DNA of 34,576 nucleotides, taken from contig JBNAWB010000011.1 in NCBI GenBank assembly GCA_049699975.1, forward strand, positions 1-34,576, given 5' to 3'. This document shows positions 1 through 6,853 of the stretch, piece by piece. The position numbers and the translations under genes were made by a program. The notes beneath the pieces were generated by a model, which had not been told where the DNA came from, searched no databases, and saw only the letters and a program-made list of their open reading frames with translations. This DNA is from CAZAGD01 sp049699975. GTDB taxonomy: Bacteria > Desulfobacterota > SM23-61. Each line of letters begins with the position of its first letter. Position 1 is the first letter of the stretch.

Positions 1-55
1 GGAGAGGGGAGGGTGAGGGGAATAAGTGTAAATATTTAATCGCTCCGAGTAATAA
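1..55. repeat. Partial copy of 150-bp MITE-like repeat (family A) cut by window edge
   Basis: These 55 bases match the last 55 bases of the full copies at 4235-4384 and 12071-12220, with one difference from the first. The match stops at base 55, where the full copies also end. The left part of the element would lie before the window start. Confidence 0.85.
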
Positions 56-146
56 CTCTGATTCAACCGAACTCTATCGTTCAAATTAATATGATTAATA
101 TGCAGAAACTCAACATCTAATAAGGCAAAAATATAATTATGTATTT

Positions 147-1349
147 TTAGTTATTCTTTTCAAATAAATTTTTCCTCAACTCATTTAACTTACCTTCGAT
201 CTCCTGTTTTTCTATCATCAACTTTTGTTCATTATGGATGGCCTCCTGATATTCGGCCTCGGCTTGTTGTTTCAACGCAATTGCCTTGGCCAGTAAGTCA
301 TCATATTCTCCTTTTTTCTCTGGAGTTTCGGAAATTTGTTTTTTTGCTACTATCTTCTTGATTTGACTTTCAATCTCTTCTACTTTTCTCTCTGACTCTT
401 CTTTTTTATTTTTTACCTCCTCAAGCTTTGTAAAAATATTTTGAAGTTTTTCAAAATTTGGCCTAGCTATCCTGTAAAAAGATGCGTATTTAGCTAGTTG
501 ATTATTTAATTCAATTGCCTTTTTAGTATCCATTGCGTCAAGAAGCTCTTTAGGAGGAGTATAATCAATTGCTCTTGGGGCGTTTCCTGCCCCACCTTCA
601 AAAGCAAGTCCGGCATAGAAGCGGGCAGCCTCAAGATCTCCTGATTCAAGAAATGTTTCTGCCATTTTAGAAAAATAAGCTGATTTCAAAAGCTGTTCTT
701 TAGCTATTTCTGGCGATTTTTTTATTGTTGAAGAAGCTTGAGCTCTGGGGTTATCCCAATCAATACCAGAAAGTGTTTCCTTTTCTAATACCTTAGGGCC
801 AATAATGGTATAACTTCCAAATGGTCCACTTCCAATTTTAACCTGTGAAAGAATATTCTGTCCTGCTTTTCGCCTGTTTTCAGCTTCCCTGCGCGCCTGT
901 TCTTCAGCCTGATCAAGATGCCTTTTCCATGCTTCAAATACTTTCTTTTTTGCCTCTTCCTGCGGTTTTTGTTGATAAGATGCCTCTGGAGCAGGATGGG
1001 AAAATAGACTTTCAAAATTAAACAGGGAGTTGAAAAAAGGTTGCATTACACTTTGAAACAACAGCAGCTGCATCTGCTGAGAGGGGGATAAACTACTTCC
1101 TAGTCTTGGCGTAGTAATCGCCCGGCCATCTTTAGGGGTACATACAGGTCTTGAATTTGGACTTGGGCAGTAGCAGTTATGAGTAGCCATATAATCTCTC
1201 AAGTTTTTATCATTTTTCCATGCCTCAAGGGTTCCATAACAATCTACTGCCATTTGCGGTTCGGGAATGCTTTGAGAATATGCCGGACGAATCAAAATAG
1301 CTGCTGCTAAAAGAAGCAGCATGTTGAAATATATACTCTTTTTATCCAT
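147..1349 (-). CDS. Secreted coiled-coil protein of unknown function
   Basis: I do not recognise this 400-residue protein. Residues 1-25 look like a cleavable signal peptide: a KK start, a hydrophobic Leu/Ala/Ile core, then a small-residue site near PAYS/Q, so export to the periplasm or surface is likely. The mature N-terminus holds four cysteines (37, 59, 61, 70), suited to disulfides or metal binding after export. Residues 130-165 are charged and helical. Residues about 220-255 resemble one TPR-like helix pair (AETFLESGDLEAARFYAGLA). Residues about 300-396 are a long Glu/Lys-rich coiled coil. The ATG start has an AGAGGA ribosome site six bases upstream and an extended -10 promoter further up. 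It stands alone, with the transposase reading in the same direction on its upstream side. No enzymatic motif is visible; a structural or envelope role is only inference. Confidence 0.7.
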   Translation of the reverse strand: MDKKSIYFNMLLLLAAAILIRPAYSQSIPEPQMAVDCYGTLEAWKNDKNLRDYMATHNCYCPSPNSRPVCTPKDGRAITTPRLGSSLSPSQQMQLLLFQSVMQPFFNSLFNFESLFSHPAPEASYQQKPQEEAKKKVFEAWKRHLDQAEEQARREAENRRKAGQNILSQVKIGSGPFGSYTIIGPKVLEKETLSGIDWDNPRAQASSTIKKSPEIAKEQLLKSAYFSKMAETFLESGDLEAARFYAGLAFEGGAGNAPRAIDYTPPKELLDAMDTKKAIELNNQLAKYASFYRIARPNFEKLQNIFTKLEEVKNKKEESERKVEEIESQIKKIVAKKQISETPEKKGEYDDLLAKAIALKQQAEAEYQEAIHNEQKLMIEKQEIEGKLNELRKNLFEKNN

Positions 1350-1432
1350 TAACTATCCTCTTCTTTAGATAAATGGGGTCTTATATATTTATCGGAAAAA
1401 GATTATTATTTTTAACCTCTCCTTTTTGTAAA

Positions 1433-1441
1433 ATTATAGCA
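1433..1441 (-). promoter_or_regulatory. Extended -10 promoter for the secreted coiled-coil gene
   Basis: On the minus strand TATAAT (1433-1438) is preceded by TGC, giving a TGnTATAAT extended -10, about 85 bases before the start codon at 1349. No good -35 is visible at the expected distance, which is common for extended -10 promoters. Confidence 0.5.
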
Positions 1442-1595
1442 TACAGCATAAACAAAATTACGGAGGGCAAATCTTTGCTGGTTGCCCATTCAGGCAAGGG
1501 ATAAACCCTTGGTCTAAATTATTAATTGTGAAATTGAGCGCTTTTTATTAGTAGCCCAAGAATTTATGTAAAAGAGGCGACGCGAATTAGTAAAA

Positions 1596-1642
1596 TGCGG
1601 GACACAAAATTAGGGACGAAAATTGGGGACGTCCATAAAATC
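1596..1642. repeat. Left flanking repeats of the RAYT transposase
   Basis: Three spaced GGGAC units (GGGACACAAAATT, GGGACGAAAATT, GGGGACGTCC) lead into GGGACGTCCATAAAAT at 1627-1642. That 16-mer recurs inverted at 2701-2716 on the other side of the transposase. Stacked GGGACG units also occur on the right side (2707-2889). The pair defines the likely ends of the element. GGACGTCC is itself a palindrome. Confidence 0.7.
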
Positions 1643-1650
1643 ATAAAATT

Positions 1651-2658
1651 CTATTCCAGAGACATTACCAGCCCCTTTTCTTTGGCAATGCGCTCACCCC
1701 TCTTTACCGCAATACTCACTGCCGGCTGTGAAAGATTTAGCCTCCTCGCCATTTCTGTAGCACTTACCCCCAACTCCCTCACCGCCCAATAACAAAATAA
1801 ACTCCGCGCAGGCAAAATTCGGGCATATTTCCCCATAATCCACAAATCTTCTGCCCGAACACCGAATATCTTCGCCACCTTTTGAGCTAACCTGTCCAAA
1901 TTATATCCCGCAGCTCTTAACCGATACCCCCGCTCCATTTTCTCTTCAGCTACCCGCAAAACTTCCAAAACAAAATCACTATTCCCCAAAATCCGCTCGT
2001 CCCCCTTCAAACGAATACCACCCACCATCTCCCTCCCAACCTCCTTCCAACCACCCAAACTCCGCCTCAATCCTCCCCCAACCAACTCAGGCCTCTTCCC
2101 CAAACAAATCCCTTCTTGCACAAAATCCCTATATCTTCCCCGAGCAATCTTCTTTCTCCTCCCAAAATAACCAAGAACATAGCCAATATCTTGCCAAGAA
2201 TTCTTCCTGTTTCCTAAAATCACACTATGCCCCGCATAAGGCCAATTGCCTAAACTCTCATAATCATTTACATCACCCACCCGCAAAGGATTTAAATGAA
2301 TGTAACGAACTAATTCTAAAAAATATGTATCCTCCTGGCAAAGAATCGATTTATACCGATTCTGGAAAAGAGGCCCATGTCTCCTATACTTACGATTAAA
2401 ACTGACCGCATAACCCGTCAAAAGCCTTCTCATCACATCAGCCAAAGGAAGCTCTCCCGTTCTTAACAAAAGATGCACATGATTAGGCAACAAAGCCCAG
2501 GCATAACAGGCAGTCTTTGTCTCCGCCAATATCCTGCCTAAGCGAATTAAAAAGTTCTCTCTGTCCTGAATATCCCGGAAAATTTTCTTCCTTTCAATCC
2601 CCCGGATGATAAGGTGATGAAGGGCACCAGGCATATCTAAGCGACTTTTTCTCGGCAT
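1651..2658 (-). CDS. REP-associated tyrosine transposase (RAYT, IS200-like Y1 family) with C-terminal HTH
   Basis: This is a single-strand DNA transposase of the HUH/Y1 class, which nicks one strand through a tyrosine. The HUH motif is NHVHLLL (His60 and His62 from the chosen start). The catalytic Tyr is probably Tyr83 in GYAVSFNR, followed by the family-typical RRHGPLFQNRYKS. Residues about 265-330 form a DnaA-C-like helix-turn-helix (LSQPAVSIAVKRGERIA), common in the longer RAYTs. The frame can begin at a TTG at 2664, but the ATG at 2658 gives MPRKSRLDMPG, the usual RAYT N-terminus, so I chose it. The gene is intact at about 335 residues and is bracketed by inverted GGGACGTCCATAAAAT sequences. 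Family assignment is firm; whether it still moves is unknown. Confidence 0.92.
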   Translation of the reverse strand: MPRKSRLDMPGALHHLIIRGIERKKIFRDIQDRENFLIRLGRILAETKTACYAWALLPNHVHLLLRTGELPLADVMRRLLTGYAVSFNRKYRRHGPLFQNRYKSILCQEDTYFLELVRYIHLNPLRVGDVNDYESLGNWPYAGHSVILGNRKNSWQDIGYVLGYFGRRKKIARGRYRDFVQEGICLGKRPELVGGGLRRSLGGWKEVGREMVGGIRLKGDERILGNSDFVLEVLRVAEEKMERGYRLRAAGYNLDRLAQKVAKIFGVRAEDLWIMGKYARILPARSLFCYWAVRELGVSATEMARRLNLSQPAVSIAVKRGERIAKEKGLVMSLE

Positions 2659-2668
2659 AAACAACTTG

Positions 2669-2723
2669 TACCAAAAACGATTTTTGCCGTCAACTTATAA
2701 TTTTATGGACGTCCCATTATTTC
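2669..2723. repeat. Left 55-bp copy flanking the scaffold gap
   Basis: This 55-bp stretch is identical to 2824-2878, directly across the N run. It contains the right-hand ATTTTATGGACGTCCC flank of the transposase. The exact 55-bp identity abutting Ns on both sides suggests an unmerged contig overlap rather than a biological duplication. Confidence 0.9.
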
Positions 2724-2823
2724 NNNNNNNNNNNNNNNNNNNNNNNNNNNNNNNNNNNNNNNNNNNNNNNNNNNNNNNNNNNNNNNNNNNNNNNNNNNNN
2801 NNNNNNNNNNNNNNNNNNNNNNN
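2724..2823. other. Scaffold gap of 100 Ns
   Basis: Exactly 100 unknown bases join two contigs. Because the bases on each side are the same 55-mer, the real gap may be absent or negative in size, or it may hide further repeat units. Any reading frame crossing it is meaningless. Confidence 0.98.
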
Positions 2824-2889
2824 TACCAAAAACGATTTTTGCCGTCAACTTATAATTTTATGGACGTCCCATTATTTCTCGTCCCATTA
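2824..2889. repeat. Right 55-bp copy and extra GTCCCATTATTTCT unit
   Basis: 2824-2878 repeats 2669-2723 exactly. It continues with a second CGTCCCATTATTTCT unit, giving two tandem units that mirror the stacked GGGACG units left of the transposase. These are probably the subterminal repeats recognised by the RAYT. Confidence 0.75.
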
Positions 2890-2946
2890 TTTCTGATCGG
2901 AGAAGTCATCTCAAAAATTTTTCTCTTTTTCCATACATAATTATTT

Positions 2947-3906
2947 TTATTTTTTATCTCTCATGTCCAATCGCTCATCATCGCCTACCAAACACCCCTG
3001 CAAGCATTTTTCAGAACAGGTGCCGTCGCAGGGCTCTTCATGCACAATAACTTGGGTATTGGGGAATCGCTCGCGAATCTTTGCGGCAATCTTTTCGCTG
3101 ATCCGATGAGATTCTTCCAAGGCCATATCTTTATCTAAGAGGATATGCAATTCTACAAAACGCATAGGACCTGCCTTGCGGGTACGTAAATGATGGAATC
3201 CACGGATGGGGGGATTGTATCTTGAAAGCTCATTTCGAATCCATTTTTCTTCCTCAGGAAGGTTCATGTCCAAAAGATCTCGGCCTGAGCGAAGAGTTAA
3301 CTTATAGGCAGCACGAATTATGAATAAAGAAATAGCTATGGCCGCTACCGGGTCCAGCCAATGAAAATGAACTTCGGGAACTACTCGCTCCCCTATAGTA
3401 ATTAATAAAAGGCCGGCCATAACTCCGGCTGAAGTATAAACATCTGTACGCAGGTGCCAGGCATCAGCTTGTAAGGCCACCGAGTCGGTTTCCTTCCCTA
3501 CTTTAAAAAGCTTCTGCGAGACCCAGATATTAATTATCATGGAAATAAACATGACCCCTACACCTAAGCCCGGCATCTTGAGGGACAGAGGATGAATTAG
3601 CTTATGAACAGCTTCGTAAATTATCCATCCTGCGGCCAGAAAAATAAGGAGAGCTTCGATCGTTCCCGAAAGATTTTCAATTTTGCCATGACCAAAAGGA
3701 TGCCCTTCGTCAGGAGACCTATTAGCAGATCTTACGGCAAATAAAGTAATAAGCGCCGCCAGTAAGTCCACTCCCGAATGGATAGCTTCAGAGATAATAG
3801 AAACAGACCCAATAAGAATACCGATTATAATCTTCAACAACACCAAGCTTGTGTTGGAAACAACGGAGAGGAAAGCTACTGATTCCTTAGGGTTTCGGTT
3901 GCCCAT
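2947..3906 (-). CDS. Cation diffusion facilitator (CDF) family metal efflux transporter
   Basis: This 319-residue inner-membrane protein is a proton-coupled exporter of divalent metals. It has about six membrane segments in residues 10-200 and a cytoplasmic C-terminal domain. The transport site shows the two expected pairs: His43/Asp47 in AIHSGVDLLA and His151/Asp155 in DAWHLRTDV. The HD-HD pattern is usual for Zn/Cd-type CDFs. GHPFGHGKIENLSG (residues 68-81) is the conserved loop. The C-terminal domain ends with an unusual cysteine row, C-x3-C-x3-C-x3-C (Cys293, 297, 301, 305), which may bind or sense metal. It stands alone behind a strong promoter and a leader with an intrinsic terminator ending about 13 bases before the start codon, so expression is probably controlled by attenuation. 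The substrate cannot be fixed from sequence; Zn, Fe, Mn, Co or Ni remain possible. Confidence 0.93.
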   Translation of the reverse strand: MGNRNPKESVAFLSVVSNTSLVLLKIIIGILIGSVSIISEAIHSGVDLLAALITLFAVRSANRSPDEGHPFGHGKIENLSGTIEALLIFLAAGWIIYEAVHKLIHPLSLKMPGLGVGVMFISMIINIWVSQKLFKVGKETDSVALQADAWHLRTDVYTSAGVMAGLLLITIGERVVPEVHFHWLDPVAAIAISLFIIRAAYKLTLRSGRDLLDMNLPEEEKWIRNELSRYNPPIRGFHHLRTRKAGPMRFVELHILLDKDMALEESHRISEKIAAKIRERFPNTQVIVHEEPCDGTCSEKCLQGCLVGDDERLDMRDKK

Positions 3907-3920
3907 ATTTTTCTTCTAAT

Positions 3921-3955
3921 AAAAAAATCCCATGGAATGTTGATCCCACGGGATT
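3921..3955 (-). terminator. Intrinsic terminator in the leader of the CDF gene
   Basis: Read on the minus strand, AATCCCGTGG pairs with CCATGGGATT over ten bases with one G-U wobble and a 10-base loop, followed at once by a run of seven T. It lies between the promoter at 4020-4048 and the start codon at 3906, so it would stop the transcript before the gene unless relieved. The segment ACGGG (3962-3966) can pair with CCCGT (3948-3952) and would disrupt the terminator stem, making a ready antiterminator. Confidence 0.75.
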
Positions 3956-4014
3956 AATGGGCCCGTTGCCTTTTATAGCGGCCCGGCTCCTTTATGTGAA
4001 AAGAGGCCTGATCA
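3956..4014 (-). promoter_or_regulatory. Structured leader upstream of the CDF attenuator (possible riboswitch)
   Basis: This part of the leader RNA lies between the predicted transcription start and the terminator. It can form a GGGCC/GGCCC hairpin and contains the ACGGG segment that competes with the terminator stem. That is the layout of a transcriptional riboswitch or protein-controlled attenuator. I could not match it to the NiCo (czcD), yybP-ykoY or other consensus I know well enough to name. Confidence 0.45.
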
Positions 4015-4019
4015 AAAAT

Positions 4020-4048
4020 ATATTACTCTTCGATTCCAGAAGTGTCAA
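4020..4048 (-). promoter_or_regulatory. Sigma70-type promoter of the CDF gene
   Basis: On the minus strand, a perfect TTGACA (4043-4048) is followed after 17 bases by TAATAT (4020-4025). Transcription would start near 4013, leaving a leader of about 105 bases before the start codon. Confidence 0.7.
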
Positions 4049-4077
4049 GTTAATGCTTAGTTGACCATCGATCAGTT

Positions 4078-4225
4078 TTATTAATGAGAGCAAATTATGT
4101 TTAACACTATAACCTAAGGCTTACTGATAGAAGTCTGACCACGAGAAAATCTTAAAGCAAGATGGCCACGCCCTTCGGGCTCGCCCTGACCAAGCATGTA
4201 AAATGTTTAATACTCTCAATAATAA
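4078..4225. mobile_element. 148-bp MITE-like element, family B
   Basis: The element begins TTATTAATGAGAGC and ends with the near-complement (TACTCTCAATAATAA), giving imperfect terminal inverted repeats of about 29 bases. The left end also fits the family A ends at 4235 and 12071, but the core is different. It has no coding capacity. It lies nine bases from the family A copy, between the divergent CDF and ferritin-like genes. Confidence 0.65.
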
Positions 4226-4234
4226 AATTCGTAA

Positions 4235-4384
4235 TTATTAATGAGAGCATTAAATAAATGACATCTGCTGTTCTTAACCCCTCACCTCGGTACGAGTCGA
4301 TTCCGACCTAACCCTCTCCCCACGCCTGGGGAGAGGGGAGGGTGAGGGGAATAATTGTAAATATTTAATCGCTCCGAGTAATAA
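4235..4384. mobile_element. 150-bp MITE-like element, family A, copy 1
   Basis: This copy is nearly identical to 12071-12220: same length, no indels, about four substitutions. Imperfect terminal inverted repeats run from TTATTAATGAGAGC to CTCCGAGTAATAA. The core holds a large inverted repeat, CCCTCTCCCC/GGGGAGAGGG, interrupted on its left arm by about 24 bases (around TCGGTACGAGTCGATTCCGA). Such a short, repeated, non-coding element with terminal repeats is typical of a MITE mobilised in trans. Confidence 0.8.
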
Positions 4385-4386
4385 TT

Positions 4387-4423
4387 CAGGCGGGAGGGAG
4401 AGAGGCTCTCTCCCTCCCGCCTG
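4387..4423. repeat. Perfect 17-bp stem palindrome
   Basis: CAGGCGGGAGGGAGAGA and its exact complement are separated by three bases, directly after the MITE. No T run follows on either strand, so it is not a standard terminator. It would form a very stable hairpin or cruciform. Confidence 0.8.
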
Positions 4424-4473
4424 TCTCTTGCTGGCCAGAATTATTAAAACTGATTGGTCAGCATATTATCCCC

Positions 4474-4503
4474 TTGACATAGGGTCCTGTTTAGCAGCAT
4501 ACT
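4474..4503 (+). promoter_or_regulatory. Promoter of the ferritin-like gene
   Basis: A perfect TTGACA (4474-4479) is followed after 18 bases by CATACT (4498-4503), about 50 bases before the start codon. The short leader carries a strong GGAGGG ribosome site. Confidence 0.6.
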
Positions 4504-4552
4504 ATGGCCAGTAGTACTTTTCTAAATTTAAAGAGGGAAGGAGGGTATATTT

Positions 4553-5002
4553 ATGCAGGAGCAGGAAAAAATTGAAAAACTTAAGGAAATGGTGAAGAAC
4601 CTTATCAAGGTGGAAGAAGAGGTAATCAAACTGACTGAGGAGACCGCAGGTAAAGCAGCAAACTCAACTGTAAAATATCTCCTTCGGGCCATCCAACATG
4701 ATTCTCGGAAACATGCTGAGTTAGGACAGGCTGCCCTGGAAATTCTTGAATACCAACAAATCGCCGGGGCAGAAGAAAGAAAAGAAGTTTGGGATTTACT
4801 TAAAAAACATGAAGAAATGGAAAAAAAGCATAAAGATAACCTTTCGGAGATGAAAAGTCTAACCGAAACTCCTGCTTTAAAATATATTTTCGAGCAAATC
4901 TGGAATGATGAAAAAACCCATCATGCCATGCTCGAAACTCTGATGACTAAGAGATTTGAAAAAGACCCAGTTAAATACTGGGGTGCCCTCTTGAGCTCTT
5001 AA
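4553..5002 (+). CDS. Ferritin-like four-helix protein
   Basis: This 149-residue protein is almost entirely helical and shows the metal-ligand pattern of ferritin-like/rubrerythrin-type domains. The pattern is a Glu cluster (Glu21-23) in helix 1, HDSRKH (residues 49-54) in helix 2, EEMEKKH (87-93) in helix 3 and DEKTHH (119-124) in helix 4. The spacing fits a carboxylate-bridged diiron site, though helix 2 has Asp rather than the usual Glu in the ExxH-like position. There is no rubredoxin domain. A cytoplasmic role in iron handling or peroxide defence is inferred from the fold. It is a single gene with its own promoter and a strong AAGGAGGG ribosome site. It faces the PPOX gene across 58 bases. 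Confidence 0.75.
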   Translation: MQEQEKIEKLKEMVKNLIKVEEEVIKLTEETAGKAANSTVKYLLRAIQHDSRKHAELGQAALEILEYQQIAGAEERKEVWDLLKKHEEMEKKHKDNLSEMKSLTETPALKYIFEQIWNDEKTHHAMLETLMTKRFEKDPVKYWGALLSS

Positions 5003-5060
5003 GCCTCCAGAATTTTAGAAAATTTTTGGGCCCTCTCGTCGGAGTTATGATTTCTATTGT

Positions 5061-5450
5061 TTATTGTTTCTTATCTCCGATGAGGGGCAAAACTTTATCA
5101 ATATGGAAAAAGACGAGAAAGCGCAGATTATCTTTGTAAGCTCTATAAATAGGGCACCTATCTTTGCGCCTAATCTGTTCCATAAGGGCCTTATCTTTTT
5201 CTTCTCTAATCTTGGTCAAATATAACCTTTTACCTACATACCTTTCTTTATCTTCCATAAACAAATAGGCCGCATGGGGGTTAGATTGCAAATTCTTATG
5301 CATTAGCTTGTCGGCCATAATAAAGGCCACGGTCTCTTCATCAATAAAATGGGGCCGGGCATATACAGCTATGCCTACATTACCATCAGCATCAGCAGTG
5401 GCGATAATTCCTCTTCCTTTTGCTTTTTCGAAATATTCACTTAGCTTCAT
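5061..5450 (-). CDS. Pyridoxamine 5'-phosphate oxidase-type FMN-binding protein
   Basis: At 129 residues this matches the small split-barrel flavoproteins of the PPOX family. It begins MKLSEYFEKAKGRGIIATADADGNV, continues with a VAFIMADKLMHKNLQSNPHAAYLF segment typical of the FMN-binding barrel, and ends in a short strand-rich tail. Such proteins bind FMN or F420 and reduce diverse substrates; the exact reaction cannot be told from sequence. An AAAAGGAGGG ribosome site sits just before the ATG. It begins 12 bases after the photolyase stop codon and so is probably the last gene of a tspO-photolyase-PPOX operon. Co-transcription with a flavin photoenzyme hints at a shared redox or light-stress role, which is inference. 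Confidence 0.8.
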   Translation of the reverse strand: MKLSEYFEKAKGRGIIATADADGNVGIAVYARPHFIDEETVAFIMADKLMHKNLQSNPHAAYLFMEDKERYVGKRLYLTKIREEKDKALMEQIRRKDRCPIYRAYKDNLRFLVFFHIDKVLPLIGDKKQ

Positions 5451-5462
5451 TTTCCCTCCTTT

Positions 5463-6851
5463 TTAATTATCGGTTAATTCTTTAAATAGCTCTTTTTGGG
5501 CTTCCTCAACTTTCATTATTTTTTCAACATATTTTTTAATGGCAAATTTTCTTTCCAGCCCTTTCTCATTCATGAACCTCACTTTTCCAAAAATCGGCCT
5601 TTCCTCCCAGGGCCGGTCATGCTTCCCAAAACACCAGGCTACCCCAGCAAACCCATTTGGATCCCGGCCATCGATTTCGTATTTATTGTTTAAATAAAGG
5701 GTATGGCGAAAGGCATCTTCCGGTGACTTACTCCACTCCATAATCTTCTTTCCCCAATACATTCTCATATAGCCATGCATTTTCCCGGTCAGCATCATCT
5801 CTTTTTGGGCGGCATTCCAATAAATATCATGCGTTTGGGCAGCTTCTAAATCCTCCAGCGCATAAAGGTAAGGCCTTCTGTCTTTTTGATGTTCCTTTAA
5901 AGTTTTTTTCGCCCACTCCGGAAGGCCCCCAAAAGAATCATATTGTGGATTGTAAAAAACAAAGTTCCTGCTTAATTCTCTTCTGATGATGAGCTCCTCG
6001 AGAAAAGACTCTTTTCCCAGAGAATCCCTTTCCAAGACTTTTAAAGCAATATAAAGAGGAGATATCTGCCCAAAATGCAGATAAGGGCTCAAGTGAGATA
6101 GATAATCCACCGTGGGATCATTACGCAGTTGGCCAAAATGATCAAGCTTCTTTTCTAAAAAGATCTGCAAGTGTTTCTTAGCTTCCTTCGTTCCTCCCTG
6201 AAAATAAGGTGCCTTTTTAACACGGCGATCAATATTAAGTTTGGATATCGCCTTTTCCAAATCCATAATATCAAAAGAAGAAAATTCCATGGACAGAGAA
6301 GAAAAGACCGGGTTTCTCTGCTGCAAGGAAGTCAAAAAATGGGAGAGTTTTTTCTTAATCTTCGGACGCAAAGTGGCCGCTGAGTATTCTTCTTTTGGCG
6401 ATGCCTCTTCTACGGGAATGATTACTTCACCTTCAACTTGGATTAAAGGGCAGCCTATGTGGCTGGCCACTTTATCTCGCCATCCTCTTTGGATACGTAG
6501 ATAGCCTCGATCAACAACCACGAGGGTAGCCTTTTGGGCCATTTTAATTGCCCCCTCTTCTGGCGATTTAAGCCAAATTACCATCTGCATATTCCTCTCT
6601 TGCAGATCTTGTTTAACTTCCCTTAACCCCTCCATCATAAAGAAATAATGTCTTTCATTGGCCTCAGGAAAACGGTCGGTAATGCCAAAAAAGACGATTA
6701 ATGGTTGGCGCAATTCATTAGCTTGAATGATGGCATATTCCAAAGCGTGATTATATTCTGTTCTTTGCGCGGCTTGCATCCAATAAAGAACATAAGCTCC
6801 TTTCGCCAGGGGTTTCTGATTCAAGATTTTTATTCTTTCTTTTTGAATCAT
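5463..6851 (-). CDS. phrB: Class II deoxyribodipyrimidine (CPD) photolyase
   Basis: This is a light-driven repair enzyme that splits cyclobutane pyrimidine dimers using reduced FAD. The N-terminal half is the Rossmann-like photolyase domain (YVLYWMQAAQRTEYNHAL, then a VVDRGYLR segment). The C-terminal half is the helical FAD domain. It ends with the class II signature around DPNGFAGVAWCFGKHDRPW and the MHGYMRMYWGKK segment, placing it in the class II (PhrII) group rather than class I. Length, about 462 residues, is normal. A TTG at 6860 could start the frame but lacks a ribosome site. The ATG at 6851, two bases after the tspO stop codon, is preferred and fits translational coupling. It lies between tspO and the PPOX gene in one transcription unit. 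Confidence 0.93.
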   Translation of the reverse strand: MIQKERIKILNQKPLAKGAYVLYWMQAAQRTEYNHALEYAIIQANELRQPLIVFFGITDRFPEANERHYFFMMEGLREVKQDLQERNMQMVIWLKSPEEGAIKMAQKATLVVVDRGYLRIQRGWRDKVASHIGCPLIQVEGEVIIPVEEASPKEEYSAATLRPKIKKKLSHFLTSLQQRNPVFSSLSMEFSSFDIMDLEKAISKLNIDRRVKKAPYFQGGTKEAKKHLQIFLEKKLDHFGQLRNDPTVDYLSHLSPYLHFGQISPLYIALKVLERDSLGKESFLEELIIRRELSRNFVFYNPQYDSFGGLPEWAKKTLKEHQKDRRPYLYALEDLEAAQTHDIYWNAAQKEMMLTGKMHGYMRMYWGKKIMEWSKSPEDAFRHTLYLNNKYEIDGRDPNGFAGVAWCFGKHDRPWEERPIFGKVRFMNEKGLERKFAIKKYVEKIMKVEEAQKELFKELTDN

Positions 6852-6853
6852 TG

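Noticed and set aside
785..1015. 76-codon frame inside the secreted coiled-coil gene
   Set aside because: Alternative frame of a longer, better supported gene; low-complexity basic composition.
2666..2896. Reading frame across the N gap
   Set aside because: It runs through 100 unknown bases and is built of the duplicated 55-mer; not a gene.
3907..4020. Naming the CDF leader a NiCo or yybP-ykoY riboswitch
   Set aside because: The terminator and promoter are clear, but I could not find the conserved aptamer motifs, so the class is left open.
4991..5020. Terminator between the ferritin-like and PPOX genes
   Set aside because: A CCAGAATTTT/AAATTTTTGG stem is possible with a mismatch, but it is mostly A-T and lacks a following T run.
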